From a virus: 37,814 nt of DNA. The stretch covers positions 1 to 37,814 of IMG/VR virus record IMGVR_UViG_3300038696_000312. One strand, written 5' to 3'. Below the pieces are notes generated by a model. It did no database searches, was not told the origin of the DNA, and saw only the letters and a list, made by a program, of their open reading frames with translations. A program made the position numbers and the translations under genes. Position 1 is the first letter of the stretch; the number at the start of each line of letters is the position of its first letter. Positions 1 through 7,824 of this stretch are shown in pieces.

Positions 1-127
1 CTGCATCTTCAAGAGCGCCGCCGAATGCTTCGCTCCAGTCGCCTGTTTCCATCGCTTCGAGGAGCGCGTCTTTTGTGCGGTCGCGAATACCTTTCTCGAA
101 ATCCGACATATCGGTCGGTTCGGGGAG
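1..127. repeat. Terminal direct repeat, left copy (circular closure)
   Basis: Bases 1-127 are identical to 37688-37814. The two ends therefore overlap and the molecule closes into a 37,687-bp circle. The repeat lies inside a gene (tape measure), which reads in one open frame across the junction. This supports true circularity or circular permutation of the sequenced population. A repeat of exactly 127 bases equals a common maximum assembler k-mer, so it should not be read as a physical terminal repeat. Confidence 0.95.
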
Positions 128-2683
128 AATGCCTCCAGGCTTCGCGTTTGGCGTAGGGTTCGGGCTATCGCCTAGCGCCCCTTGCCCCTCGGCTTGGCGT
201 AGGCGACGGATTTCCTCATAGGCCTGCTTTTGAGCATCGACTAAATTGACGCCATCCTCGAGGAGCTCGTTCGTTCGCTCGAGAATGAGGATTTGTGTTT
301 CGAGCTGCTGCGACTTGAGAACCTCATCGGCGGCGCTTGCGATTTCGAGCTCACGTCTCAAACCTTCAATCTCAAGAGCCCGCTCGATGCGGTCGGTTTC
401 TAGTCTGCGAAGTTCGGCGACCTCGGCTCTCGCCCGCGTCTCTGCGCTCGCGTCATCAATCCCCGCCTTTGAATAGCGCGCAATGCGAGAACGGATTTCG
501 AGTTCATCTTCAAGAGCCGCGACCCGTGCGACATTGTTTTGAGCCTTGGCGAGCTCAAGCGCGCTCTCAAGGTCGAGGATTTCCCGAACTGCGACAAGCT
601 CGGCGCGTTTAGCCGCGGCCCGCTTCTCGGTTTCGGTTTGCCCTCCGCGGCTCGAACCACCCTCCCCGTTCTGTTGGTCATAACTGTCGCGCATGTCGTA
701 CTCATCGCGCGAAATCTCACGTTGCCCCGAGAGGCTTTTCTTGAGCTCGTCATATGCTTCCTGTTGGTCAATAAGTCGGCGGCGGAGCTCCTCACGCTTT
801 CCGAGAGCTTCGAGGAACGCTTTGTCATTATCGCTAATTGATTCGCCGGCATCGCGGGCGGCGATGATGCCATCTCGGCGAGCGTCGATTTGCTGGCCCG
901 TGAGCTCAACCTTTTCGCGTGTGAAATAGCTGTCCCCTCGAGCGCTGGTTTTCTCGACCCGTCTCGTCGTTTGCGAGAACTTCTTTCGGAATGAGGCGTC
1001 CTCATCTTGAAACTCACTCTCGGCGGTCTGCAGCGACGCGGAGGCGAGGGTCCGATATAGGTCGATGAGTTCGCGGTTTTTGCGAATCCTGTCCTCGATG
1101 GCCTGCACCTCAAGGGCGGCTGTCGTCTTTGCGGCGTCGCCCTGGCTCTCAATGGCGCGCGTGAGGCGCTCATTTGCATCGGCGAGCGCCTCCGTATCGG
1201 CTGCGATGTCCGAACGGAGCCCAACAATCTTGTCCATCGCCTCGGCGGCTTCATCAATCCGCTCGCCCGCATCTTTCGAGGACGTTGCAAGGTAAACCAT
1301 AGCGGCGGCGGCGGCGGCGATGGCGAGCGTTACAGGCCCGCCCATTGGCGAAAGCGCAATCCGTAATTTTCCGACCGTTCCAATAGTTCGGCCCGAGATA
1401 GCCTCAAGAGCGAGCATTTGAGCCATTGCAGCGCGAGCGCTGGCGACGAGGGTCGTTCCCAATGAGAGCGCGAGAGGGAGAACCGCTCGAATTGATAAGG
1501 CGACGAGAGCGGCGGCGACGACATCGGCATTCGCTGCAGCGAGGCGCAACAAATCGGCGAGACCTTCGAGGGAGCTTCGAGCCGCATCCTCAACACCGAG
1601 GGCGCCGAGCTCGAGAACGAACGCCTCAAGAGCCGAGGCTGTGGACAAAAGAGCGCCGTTGAGATTGTCGTCCATGATTGTGGAAACCCGCGCGGCGGTT
1701 CCGCCTGCATCGGCGAGTTTTTGCTCGAGCTCATCAAGACCGCCCGCGCCGTCTTTTGAAGCGTTCGCGAGGATGGTGAAAACATCAAGGTTCTCGGCTC
1801 GGAATATCTCAATGACTTGTTTCGTCGTAATGCCTGCAGCATCGAGGCGGCGAATGAGTTGAGCGAGCCCCTCATCGGCGAGGTCATATTGACCGATTAG
1901 CGCTTCAATTTTCGGGCGCTGGTTCTCGAACTGTGTCCCGAGAGACTGGAACCCGCGACCTGCGAGGCCGGCTTGAATACCTGCATCGGATAGCTTGCCA
2001 ATTATGGCGACCGTTTCCTCGATGTCGAGACCAAGGGCGACCGCTGTCGGGGCCGCGAACTTGAGCGCCTCGCCGAGCTGGTTGACATCGGTGTTCGCGC
2101 TATTGGCGGCGGCTGCGAGAATATCCACAACCCGTCCACTGTCTGAAACTTCGAGATTGAAGCCCGAAAGGACATTCGAAGCGATGTCGGCGGCGCGAGC
2201 AAGGTCGAGCCCGCCCGATTGTGCAAGCTGCAGCGTTCCAGTGATGGAGCCGAGAACTTGTTCGGTGTTAAAGCCTGCCCGTGCGAGAAATATCATTCCC
2301 TCGGCGGCTTGTGATGCCGAGAACCGTGTCGTCGAGCCGAGGAGCTTCGCTTGAGCCTCGAGGGCCTTCATTTGAGCCTCTGTCGCACCCGTCACCGCTT
2401 GAACCGTTGACATCGCTTGAGAGAAATCGGCAAGCGTTCGAATCACCGCCGACGCCCCGAGAGCTGCGCCGGCCGCAACGCCGAGCGCAATCATCGAGGA
2501 GCCCGTTTTCTTGACTTGGCGGTCGAGAACCGAGGCGCTCGCCGCTGTCTTTTTGAAATCGCCCTGCATTCGACCATGAGAGCGGCGGCTCTCTCTCTCG
2601 GTCTCTCTTAGCTCTCTCTTAAACCCGGCATTGTCGCCGCCGATGTCGATGTAAACGCCGCCAATTTTAGTCCTCGCCGCCAT
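1..2683 (-). CDS. Tail tape measure protein, N-terminal 894 residues (continues at 37242-37687)
   Basis: Sets tail length and is threaded through the tail tube; ejected with DNA. I read the frame codon by codon from the ATG at 2683 to base 1 and found no stop. Joined through the circle it ends at 37242, giving 1,042 residues. The start MAARTKIGGVYIDIGGDNAG is typical of the family. Residues about 90-255 resemble the PhageMin_Tail core (tape-measure family PF10145). Residues about 385-470 are strongly hydrophobic, and about 500-830 are charged and coiled-coil-like. The start overlaps the end of the frameshifted chaperone by 17 bases. It is easily missed because the open frame runs off the end of the linear contig. 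Confidence 0.93.
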   Translation of the reverse strand, partial: MAARTKIGGVYIDIGGDNAGFKRELRETERESRRSHGRMQGDFKKTAASASVLDRQVKKTGSSMIALGVAAGAALGASAVIRTLADFSQAMSTVQAVTGATEAQMKALEAQAKLLGSTTRFSASQAAEGMIFLARAGFNTEQVLGSITGTLQLAQSGGLDLARAADIASNVLSGFNLEVSDSGRVVDILAAAANSANTDVNQLGEALKFAAPTAVALGLDIEETVAIIGKLSDAGIQAGLAGRGFQSLGTQFENQRPKIEALIGQYDLADEGLAQLIRRLDAAGITTKQVIEIFRAENLDVFTILANASKDGAGGLDELEQKLADAGGTAARVSTIMDDNLNGALLSTASALEAFVLELGALGVEDAARSSLEGLADLLRLAAANADVVAAALVALSIRAVLPLALSLGTTLVASARAAMAQMLALEAISGRTIGTVGKLRIALSPMGGPVTLAIAAAAAAMVYLATSSKDAGERIDEAAEAMDKIVGLRSDIAADTEALADANERLTRAIESQGDAAKTTAALEVQAIEDRIRKNRELIDLYRTLASASLQTAESEFQDEDASFRKKFSQTTRRVEKTSARGDSYFTREKVELTGQQIDARRDGIIAARDAGESISDNDKAFLEALGKREELRRRLIDQQEAYDELKKSLSGQREISRDEYDMRDSYDQQNGEGGSSRGGQTETEKRAAAKRAELVAVREILDLESALELAKAQNNVARVAALEDELEIRSRIARYSKAGIDDASAETRARAEVAELRRLETDRIERALEIEGLRRELEIASAADEVLKSQQLETQILILERTNELLEDGVNLVDAQKQAYEEIRRLRQAEGQGALGDSPNPTPNAKPGGILPEPTDMSDFEKGIRDRTKDALLEAMETGDWSEAFGGALEDA

Positions 2684-3358
2684 AGTCGGGGTTTCCCTTC
2701 ACCATTCCAAGGAACGCCCGCAAGTTCGCGGCCATTTGCTCGGGTTCTTGTTCTTTAGGAGGGCGACCGAGCCATGCGTCGACCGACCTCGGGAAGTCTT
2801 TAACGCGGGTTAAAGCTGCCCCCGCATAACAAAGGGTCAACTCGAACTCGCGTCGCTCTTGCCATGCGTTGACGATTTTTCGCGTCGCGTATGGTGTTAA
2901 GTGCCAGAACTCGCCCCATTTGACTCCCGCTCGGAGAGAACCCTCAAGAGCGGCGACAACAATGTCACCAGGGGATTGCGCTTTTTTCCCTCGGTCTCCT
3001 CAACCTCATCGGGCATCTCTCCGCCATACCATGCACATTTCCAACTCAATGTGAGAGCTTGCCTCATTGCAATAATCGGAAAACCGATCGCTTGAGCCTC
3101 CTCGTAAGTGAGGAGCTCCGCCTCCCCTTCGAGCCTGCAGCATTGCGCCATGATTGATGACATCGAGGCTATTTCCGAAACGTCTAAAGCCTTCGAGACA
3201 ATCGCGAGAAAGTCTTTGCCATGTTGTTTCTGCATCGCGTCAATGGAGTGCCATGTCATATGAGCGATGAGCGTTTGAGAGCGAAACGCAACGCTAACCC
3301 GCCCGAGACTGTCGGGGGGGCTAACTGTTGCGAGGGTTTCGTTTACGACGCCGCTCAT
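2667..3358 (-). CDS. Tail assembly chaperone, long GT-type form made by -1 frameshift
   Basis: Predicted fusion of 230 residues: 126 codons in the frame of the short chaperone, then a -1 slip at the A AAA AAG heptamer (2981-2987) and 104 more codons ending at TAA 2667-2669. The downstream frame is open from the slip to that stop and has phage-like codons throughout, with no good start of its own. A GAGGAG Shine-Dalgarno-like element lies about ten bases upstream of the heptamer, as in dnaX. Its position between tail tube and tape measure is where lambda G/GT and most siphoviruses carry such a pair. The T part should bind tail tube subunits while G coats the tape measure. No product was observed, so this is prediction. 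Confidence 0.88.
2897..3358 (-). CDS. Tail assembly chaperone, short G-type form
   Basis: 153-residue zero-frame product. It lies directly after the tail tube gene and before the tape measure, the canonical place for the chaperone that coats the tape measure during tail assembly. It is mostly helical by eye, with charged N- and C-terminal parts. The last 27 codons are read only when the ribosome does not slip at 2981-2987. The Shine-Dalgarno sequence is weak (TAAAGA). I recognise it from position and frameshift rather than from strong sequence similarity. Confidence 0.8.
   Translation of the reverse strand: MSGVVNETLATVSPPDSLGRVSVAFRSQTLIAHMTWHSIDAMQKQHGKDFLAIVSKALDVSEIASMSSIMAQCCRLEGEAELLTYEEAQAIGFPIIAMRQALTLSWKCAWYGGEMPDEVEETEGKKRNPLVTLLSPLLRVLSERESNGASSGT
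2981..2987 (-). promoter_or_regulatory. Slippery heptamer A AAA AAG for -1 frameshifting
   Basis: In the chaperone frame the codons are GGA AAA AAG, so the heptamer is in the correct register for a tandem -1 slip. This is the most efficient bacterial heptamer (E. coli dnaX). A GAGGAG element sits upstream at the stimulatory distance. Slipping opens a 104-codon frame. Confidence 0.88.
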
Positions 3359-3361
3359 TCT

Positions 3362-3784
3362 TTAAGCTGTCTGCGCGTATGTCGGCGCACCCGTGAGCTT
3401 GATTGTGTAGGTCGTTTCAATCAACGTCCCGTTTCGAACTGGCGTCGATGCGCCTTTGACGAGAGCGTCGAATGTCGTCGTCTCATGCCCAATAATGGCG
3501 CGAAACTTCTCGACTGTGCCATCATCGCGAGCCGTGCGGAGCGCCGTATGTGTCGCCGCTTGTGCTTCGGGATAATTGCAAAGAATAGAGCCCTCGTTTG
3601 CTTCGAGATAACCGTTGATAAACTCTTTGAAATTTCCCTCACTGTCGAAATCGGTCGCGTCAATGTCCTCGGCGCTGATTTGACCAATGTCGAACGCTTT
3701 CGCGCCCGGAATGTCGATGTAAGTTGTTCCGCCATCGCTCGAGTGTTGAATCGCGACGGTCGGGTTCTTAGCGAATACAGCCAT
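3362..3784 (-). CDS. Major tail tube protein
   Basis: 140 residues, start ATG with AGGGAG upstream. It begins MAVFAKNPTVAIQ and is beta-rich with the spacing of a tail tube subunit. It sits between the tail terminator and the chaperone pair, as in the alphaproteobacterial gene transfer agent. It should polymerise around the tape measure into the tail tube. The assignment rests on position, size and general composition. Two bases separate it from the terminator gene upstream and three from the chaperone downstream, consistent with one operon. Confidence 0.8.
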   Translation of the reverse strand: MAVFAKNPTVAIQHSSDGGTTYIDIPGAKAFDIGQISAEDIDATDFDSEGNFKEFINGYLEANEGSILCNYPEAQAATHTALRTARDDGTVEKFRAIIGHETTTFDALVKGASTPVRNGTLIETTYTIKLTGAPTYAQTA

Positions 3785-3785
3785 T

Positions 3786-4211
3786 CTATGACTCCCTGAT
3801 TGTTAGCCTGATTGAAAGGAAAGACCCGTCGAGAGAGGGGTCCGTTGTTGGCGCACGTTCAGGCCCGAAAACGGTCGCGTCCAAATAGTTCGCCCCCTCT
3901 ATAACTTGAGGAGGCCATTCTTTCAAAACCCGCCGCGCTCGATTGCGAGCGTTGACGAGAGGAACCCCCGAGGAGGCGGGTTTGTGATAAATACGAACGC
4001 GAGCAAGGGCCGTGTATATCTCCCCGTCGAACTCGTCGTCGTTCTCTCCCTGCGAGGGCTGGTCTATGATGATCGCAGGGGCTTCGCCGAATGTGAAACC
4101 TTGCGGGAAGGCATCACAAAACACCGCCGGCGCTTCCTCATATGAGCCGACGAGGGCGACGAACGCGGCATCCCCGATAAGTCTCTCACGGATTGCGGCT
4201 TGAATATCCAT
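3786..4211 (-). CDS. Tail terminator / tail completion protein (DUF3168-like)
   Basis: 141 residues from ATG 4211, which overlaps the stop of the previous gene as TGATG; an in-frame GTG one codon earlier (4214) is less likely. It begins MDIQAAIRERLIGDAAFVAL and contains a central VRIYHK stretch, the pattern of DUF3168 proteins that cap the tail tube and join it to the neck. Its order (gp10-like neck protein, then this, then tail tube) is the usual HK97-like connector order. Confidence 0.82.
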   Translation of the reverse strand: MDIQAAIRERLIGDAAFVALVGSYEEAPAVFCDAFPQGFTFGEAPAIIIDQPSQGENDDEFDGEIYTALARVRIYHKPASSGVPLVNARNRARRVLKEWPPQVIEGANYLDATVFGPERAPTTDPSLDGSFLSIRLTIRES

Positions 4212-4636
4212 CACGAACCGCCTTTCGCTGATACTGTAAAGGCCGAAACCAACCGCGCCGCGTACTCTGTGAGCAAACGGGAAATGAAAGGCCTCGGCTT
4301 TATTGTCTCTGTCCCAATCTCAAGAGGGAGCGCATGTTCGGCGGCGACAATAACTTGACCCGTCGCTCCGCCGGGAACGCGCAAAACCTCGCTCGAGGTA
4401 CTGTTGCGGAGCTGTCCCGTATTCGGCGCGGGGGCTTCGCCAGGGGCGGAGGCGCGATGTTTCGTTCTGCCCTTGATATAGAGCTCGCCGCTGCCCGGCT
4501 GCGAGAGAACGTCTTTGACGATGCGTTCGCCCTCGAGCGTTGCCCCGCGAACGCCGCGAACGACCCGTTTCGCCGTGAATTGCTCGGCCCCGTTAATATC
4601 AATGCGAGAGGTAAAAGTTGATTTCGGCGTCGCCAT
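4211..4636 (-). CDS. HK97 gp10-like neck / tail completion protein
   Basis: 141 residues. It carries the family hallmarks: HRASAPGEAPAPNTGQLRNS near residues 60-80 and a late EIGTETIKPRPF element where the fold closes. Proteins of this family form part of the head-tail interface. Its ATG overlaps the preceding stop as TAATG, so translation is probably coupled. Basic N-terminal half. Confidence 0.87.
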   Translation of the reverse strand: MATPKSTFTSRIDINGAEQFTAKRVVRGVRGATLEGERIVKDVLSQPGSGELYIKGRTKHRASAPGEAPAPNTGQLRNSTSSEVLRVPGGATGQVIVAAEHALPLEIGTETIKPRPFISRLLTEYAARLVSAFTVSAKGGS

Positions 4637-5001
4637 TATGAAACCTTAATCCGCTTTGATTTGCATGTGTAAACGGCCCCCGAGGGGTCGCGAGACACTT
4701 CAACGATTTGCCAGTTTTCGGCCTCAATCGCGACGACCTGCGAGGGAGAGGGCGGAGATGAGAGGCCCTTTCCAATGATGATGACTTTCCGCTCGTCGGC
4801 TCCGATGTTGCCGGCGGCGCGAATGAAATCGGAATAAGTTGTGACGATAGCTTTGCAAGGCTCGGGCTCTGCAGGGGTTTCGACGAACCCGCCGCGAGCG
4901 TCCGCAACCTTTGAGGCGACCCGAGTGATGGTCGCATCGGAGAACACAAGCTCTCCGAGCGTCGCTCTCACTATTTCGGGAATGCTATCGAGTAAGGACA
5001 T
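4636..5001 (-). CDS. Head closure / head-tail joining protein
   Basis: 121 residues with AAAGG upstream of the ATG. It lies between the DnaT-like adaptor and the gp10-like protein, where HK97-type phages encode the head closure (stopper) protein. The C-terminal half (WQIVEVSRDPSGAVYTCKS) is beta-rich like the gp16/SPP1 stopper families. No diagnostic motif is visible, so the name comes mainly from position. Confidence 0.65.
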   Translation of the reverse strand: MSLLDSIPEIVRATLGELVFSDATITRVASKVADARGGFVETPAEPEPCKAIVTTYSDFIRAAGNIGADERKVIIIGKGLSSPPSPSQVVAIEAENWQIVEVSRDPSGAVYTCKSKRIKVS

Positions 5002-5002
5002 T

Positions 5003-5500
5003 TTAGGCCTTTGTTAGCTGGCGATTGCGGGTTCGACCGACCGCTCGGCGAATGAACAATCCCGTCAATATGCGGTCAATCGGCTTGAACTTTGATGTCT
5101 CGCTCGCTGTCTGGCCTCCGCTTTGAAAAACGACCTCAACCGAGTCGGCTTTCACCTTTTGCAGTTTGCCCGTTGTTTCGGATTGAACCAGGGCCCCGCC
5201 CGTCCGCATGTTCGCGAGTTCGATTTGCGCCTTGATAAGCGCCGGCGGAATTAAATCCGCTGCGAGCTCGCGCCCCTCATGGTCTGAAACCTCTTGTCGA
5301 GGCCATGAGAGAGATTGAGTTGAGGAGGCGATGACACCTTTCCACGCATACGAAACGTCGAGATATTCTCGCGCCTCGATGAGCATGATCTCTTTTCCCG
5401 CCGCATCGAGTGCGAGAAAGTCCGACCATCCCCGAGCGGTCGCGTAAACCGTCGCCTCGGTTACTGTCGCATAAGTGTCAACGCCTAACGTCAAAGTCAT
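5003..5500 (-). CDS. Head-tail adaptor, annotated in databases as DnaT-like (PF20557 type)
   Basis: 165 residues. The pattern YATVTEATVYATARGW, then IEAREYLD, then LSWPRQEV..HEGREL and IPPALIKAQIELA matches the family labelled putative DnaT-like ssDNA-binding protein. In phage genomes these are nearly always the adaptor that sits on the portal, not replication proteins. Context fits: two genes downstream of the major capsid and just before the closure protein. Good Shine-Dalgarno (AAGGGGC). Confidence 0.83.
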   Translation of the reverse strand: MTLTLGVDTYATVTEATVYATARGWSDFLALDAAGKEIMLIEAREYLDVSYAWKGVIASSTQSLSWPRQEVSDHEGRELAADLIPPALIKAQIELANMRTGGALVQSETTGKLQKVKADSVEVVFQSGGQTASETSKFKPIDRILTGLFIRRAVGRTRNRQLTKA

Positions 5501-5511
5501 GTTCTGCCCCT

Positions 5512-5832
5512 TTAGGCTTGCTCTGCGGCCTCAACCTTGGCGAGGAGCGTCGAGAACTTGATGTTCGCTTGAACCGTGATGTCTTGATTCTCGGCCCGAG
5601 CTTTCAAATCATCCCACTCGGCTTGAGTTGGCTCGTCGTCTTTAGTGTCATCTTTCGGCTTTTTGAAAGTGACGTTCGCGATGCCGCGACCCTCGGGATT
5701 GAAACGACAATCTAGAATCTTGTCATATTTTCCAAGGATGGCTTTTTTTTGAGCCTTTGTGATTGGGTGGTTGACGTAGGCGACCTTTGTTTCGGCTCTC
5801 GTCTCGTCAACTGTGATGATGTCTTTGCCCAT
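5512..5832 (-). CDS. Small virion-cluster protein, unknown
   Basis: 106 residues between the major capsid and the head-tail adaptor, with GGAG upstream of the ATG. Highly charged, lysine- and aspartate-rich in the middle, and a helical alanine/glutamate-rich tail. Head decoration or head-tail linker proteins are often found here, but nothing in the sequence proves it. It contains an A8 run (5743-5750 on the plus strand) in register for slippage, but slipping would only add six codons before a stop. Confidence 0.72.
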   Translation of the reverse strand: MGKDIITVDETRAETKVAYVNHPITKAQKKAILGKYDKILDCRFNPEGRGIANVTFKKPKDDTKDDEPTQAEWDDLKARAENQDITVQANIKFSTLLAKVEAAEQA

Positions 5833-5891
5833 GAAATAGGCTCCTATGTGAGAGGGAGGGTGAGGAGGCGAGCGAGGCCCGCCTCACTCAA

Positions 5892-6872
5892 TTAAACGTC
5901 GGCGCTGGCGATTGTGATGACGCCCGCCGAGTGCTTGATTTCGTTCGCGACTAAATCCCAATTGGAACCCGTTTCGAGGTCTGCATCCGATGGCGACTTT
6001 CCGCCGTTCGCTGCATCCCACGAATAACCCTCGATTGCAGCGCCGAACGTGTAATCGGCCTGCATCGTCGATTCAATTCGCTTTTTCCCGTTTTTCGTCT
6101 CAACATTCGAGATGAAATCGGAGCCATCATAGATGACAACACCGTTCTCAACCAAGCCAATAGCCTTGACGAGGTTCGGCGTTCCGCTCTCACGCAATGC
6201 CGGCGCATCCGTGACAACCATAGTCCGCCCGAGAATGTCCACGACTTGAACGTCGCCTTGCCGGAAAAGGCTGTTCGCATTGTTGAGATTGTTCTCGATG
6301 AGCTTATGGAATGCGGCGCCATCAAGAACCGTTGCACGAATACGGGCCGAGCGGTCGCCGAACTTTGCATGAGCTCCATTGAGAGCGGTATATTTGAACG
6401 CCGCCGCCTCGCCTGCAGCGCCCGAAATATCGTGAACCGCCGCCGCTTGGTTGCTAATAGCCGCGACCGCGACCGCGACCGCCGTGTTCAATTGGTCGGC
6501 GAGAACCGCCTCCGCCATCGCAAGAGAGATAGCCGCGATGGCCTCGGTCGGCGATTTCTGAATCCAAGTCATTTGACCCGGTTCCATACGAATAGGCCCG
6601 AACCCGCCCGCGATTTTGACGCCGCGCTCGAGGAGCTGGGCGAGGTCTGTCGCTGACACTTCGTCATTGTTCGAGTAGCGGTCAACACGGCGTTGAGCCC
6701 CCGAGAGCGCCGCCATCATGGAACTCTCAATAAAGTCACCTTCAAAACCTTCACTTGTGAGAACAAGTGTATTTCCCGAGGCGGCGTTGAACTTATCAAT
6801 CATCTGCCCGAGGGTTTGAATTGTAACCGTGGCGAGGGTTTGGTTGAATACAACCATATTTGTGAGAGCCAT
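5892..6872 (-). CDS. Major capsid protein
   Basis: 326 residues, ATG preceded by AAAGGAAAC. It starts MALTNMVVFNQTLATVTIQT, and has the long alanine-rich spine region and a late IYDGSDFISNVETKNGKKRI element, resembling the group of capsid proteins in the Major capsid protein 13-like family. It lies directly after a scaffold-like protein and before connectors, which is the expected order. An HK97 fold is expected from the family but cannot be seen from sequence alone. No separate prohead protease gene was found nearby. Confidence 0.88.
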   Translation of the reverse strand: MALTNMVVFNQTLATVTIQTLGQMIDKFNAASGNTLVLTSEGFEGDFIESSMMAALSGAQRRVDRYSNNDEVSATDLAQLLERGVKIAGGFGPIRMEPGQMTWIQKSPTEAIAAISLAMAEAVLADQLNTAVAVAVAAISNQAAAVHDISGAAGEAAAFKYTALNGAHAKFGDRSARIRATVLDGAAFHKLIENNLNNANSLFRQGDVQVVDILGRTMVVTDAPALRESGTPNLVKAIGLVENGVVIYDGSDFISNVETKNGKKRIESTMQADYTFGAAIEGYSWDAANGGKSPSDADLETGSNWDLVANEIKHSAGVITIASADV

Positions 6873-6894
6873 TTAGTTTCCTTTCGAGGGTTCT

Positions 6895-7551
6895 CTAACT
6901 TTCCAAGTCGGGAAAGTTCGCTTTGATCGCCGCGACGCGCTCATCCTTTGAGCCGCCGAGGTCTGGTTTCACTGTCTTGTCGCCGCCTTTATCGGCTCCG
7001 CCTTTGTCACGTTCTCCGCCCGATGCTCCGCCGCCCGCGTTGCCGTTTGCAACAAAACCCGCGCCCTCGGTCGATTTTGACCAACCTTGAACGAAGTCTC
7101 CGAGCTTTTCACCATCGACGGAGATTGAGCCATCATCACCGACCTCGACTTTTTTCGTTGAACGCAAGAGAGCCGCCGCGCCATTGAGGAGCTCGGGTTT
7201 GACGCCGGCCTCGGTCAACTTTGTTTTGAGGCCAGAATCCGAGATGCTGTCCGCATAGCGTTTGTCTGCAGCGCTCGCCTTTTCCTCGGCGGTGGCGAGC
7301 TTTGCCTCGGCTGCATCGACTTTCGCCTGATACTGGCGTTCGAGAGCCTCGACATCTTTGTTCTCGCGAGCCTTGGCCTCCTCGGCTTTTCGCTTTTCCT
7401 CGTCTGCAGCGTCCGCCTTTTCCTCGGCGGCGCGCTTGGCGTCTCGAGCTTTTGCGGCCTCATCTTTCAACGATGCGTTATTGTCGGTTAATTTCTTAAC
7501 CGATTTTTTCATCTCGTCGAACTCTGCTTGTTCTTCTTTAGTCATAGCCAT
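6895..7551 (-). CDS. Scaffolding protein
   Basis: 218 residues, strongly acidic and helical. Residues about 5-105 are an unbroken coiled coil rich in Ala, Lys and Glu; about 165-205 is a flexible Gly/Asp/Lys-rich linker; the last 15 residues form a short basic-acidic helix (DERVAAIKANFPDLES), the pattern of a scaffold C-terminus that contacts capsid subunits. It directly precedes the major capsid gene. Scaffolds drive procapsid assembly and leave before or during packaging. Start: MAMT.., with GGGAAA upstream; the second Met is two codons on. Confidence 0.85.
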   Translation of the reverse strand: MAMTKEEQAEFDEMKKSVKKLTDNNASLKDEAAKARDAKRAAEEKADAADEEKRKAEEAKARENKDVEALERQYQAKVDAAEAKLATAEEKASAADKRYADSISDSGLKTKLTEAGVKPELLNGAAALLRSTKKVEVGDDGSISVDGEKLGDFVQGWSKSTEGAGFVANGNAGGGASGGERDKGGADKGGDKTVKPDLGGSKDERVAAIKANFPDLES

Positions 7552-7564
7552 TTTGTGTTTTCCC

Positions 7565-7648
7565 TTAACCTATTCGGACACCTATCCGAACGCGCGGTTC
7601 TGTCTCAACGCTTATCGAGACCTCAAGGCGGGTTTGCCCTAAGCTCAT
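7565..7648 (-). CDS. Very small ORF (27 codons) coupled to the upstream gene
   Basis: ATG at 7648 overlaps the TGA of the upstream 59-residue gene as ATGA, and the stop TAA at 7565 lies 13 bases before the scaffold start. The product would be MSLGQTRLEVSISVETEPRV plus seven more residues with a short VRIG repeat. It may be a real coupled peptide or only a chance frame that carries ribosomes to the scaffold start. A small inverted repeat (TTCGGA/TCCGAA, plus-strand 7574-7591) lies within it. Confidence 0.35.
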   Translation of the reverse strand: MSLGQTRLEVSISVETEPRVRIGVRIG

Positions 7649-7824
7649 ATTAACGCCCCATCGGGGGCGCTATAAATCCCATATGCCGAAAGCTCTTGCG
7701 TCGTCAACGGATTGCCTCTCTTTATGGCTTCCTCGGCGGCATTCAAAGCGCCCTCAATATCTGTCGCCTCGATGACGGAGAAATCCTCTCCGAATGCCTC
7801 GAAATATCTATTTAGAACGTCCAT
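7645..7824 (-). CDS. Small protein between MuF and scaffold, unknown (59 residues)
   Basis: Starts at ATG 7824 with AAGAAG immediately upstream, overlaps the end of the MuF gene by 17 bases and ends at TGA 7645-7647. It begins MDVLNRYFEAFGEDFSVIEA and continues ALNAAEEAIKRGNPLTTQE, an amphipathic, acidic pattern with coherent phage codon use. It fills what would otherwise be a gap in the virion operon. Function unknown; could be a minor head component or a scaffold partner. Confidence 0.7.
   Translation of the reverse strand: MDVLNRYFEAFGEDFSVIEATDIEGALNAAEEAIKRGNPLTTQELSAYGIYSAPDGALI

Noticed and set aside
400-1290. Minus-strand frame of 296 codons within the first 2.7 kb
   Set aside because: Another frame of the same strand is open from 2683 to base 1 and encodes the tape measure. 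This one is very Arg/Ser/Pro-rich, typical of a shadow frame in GC-rich DNA.
5743-5750. A8 run in the 106-residue gene as a programmed frameshift
   Set aside because: A -1 slip gives only six further codons before a stop and there is no stimulatory element; likely just a homopolymer.
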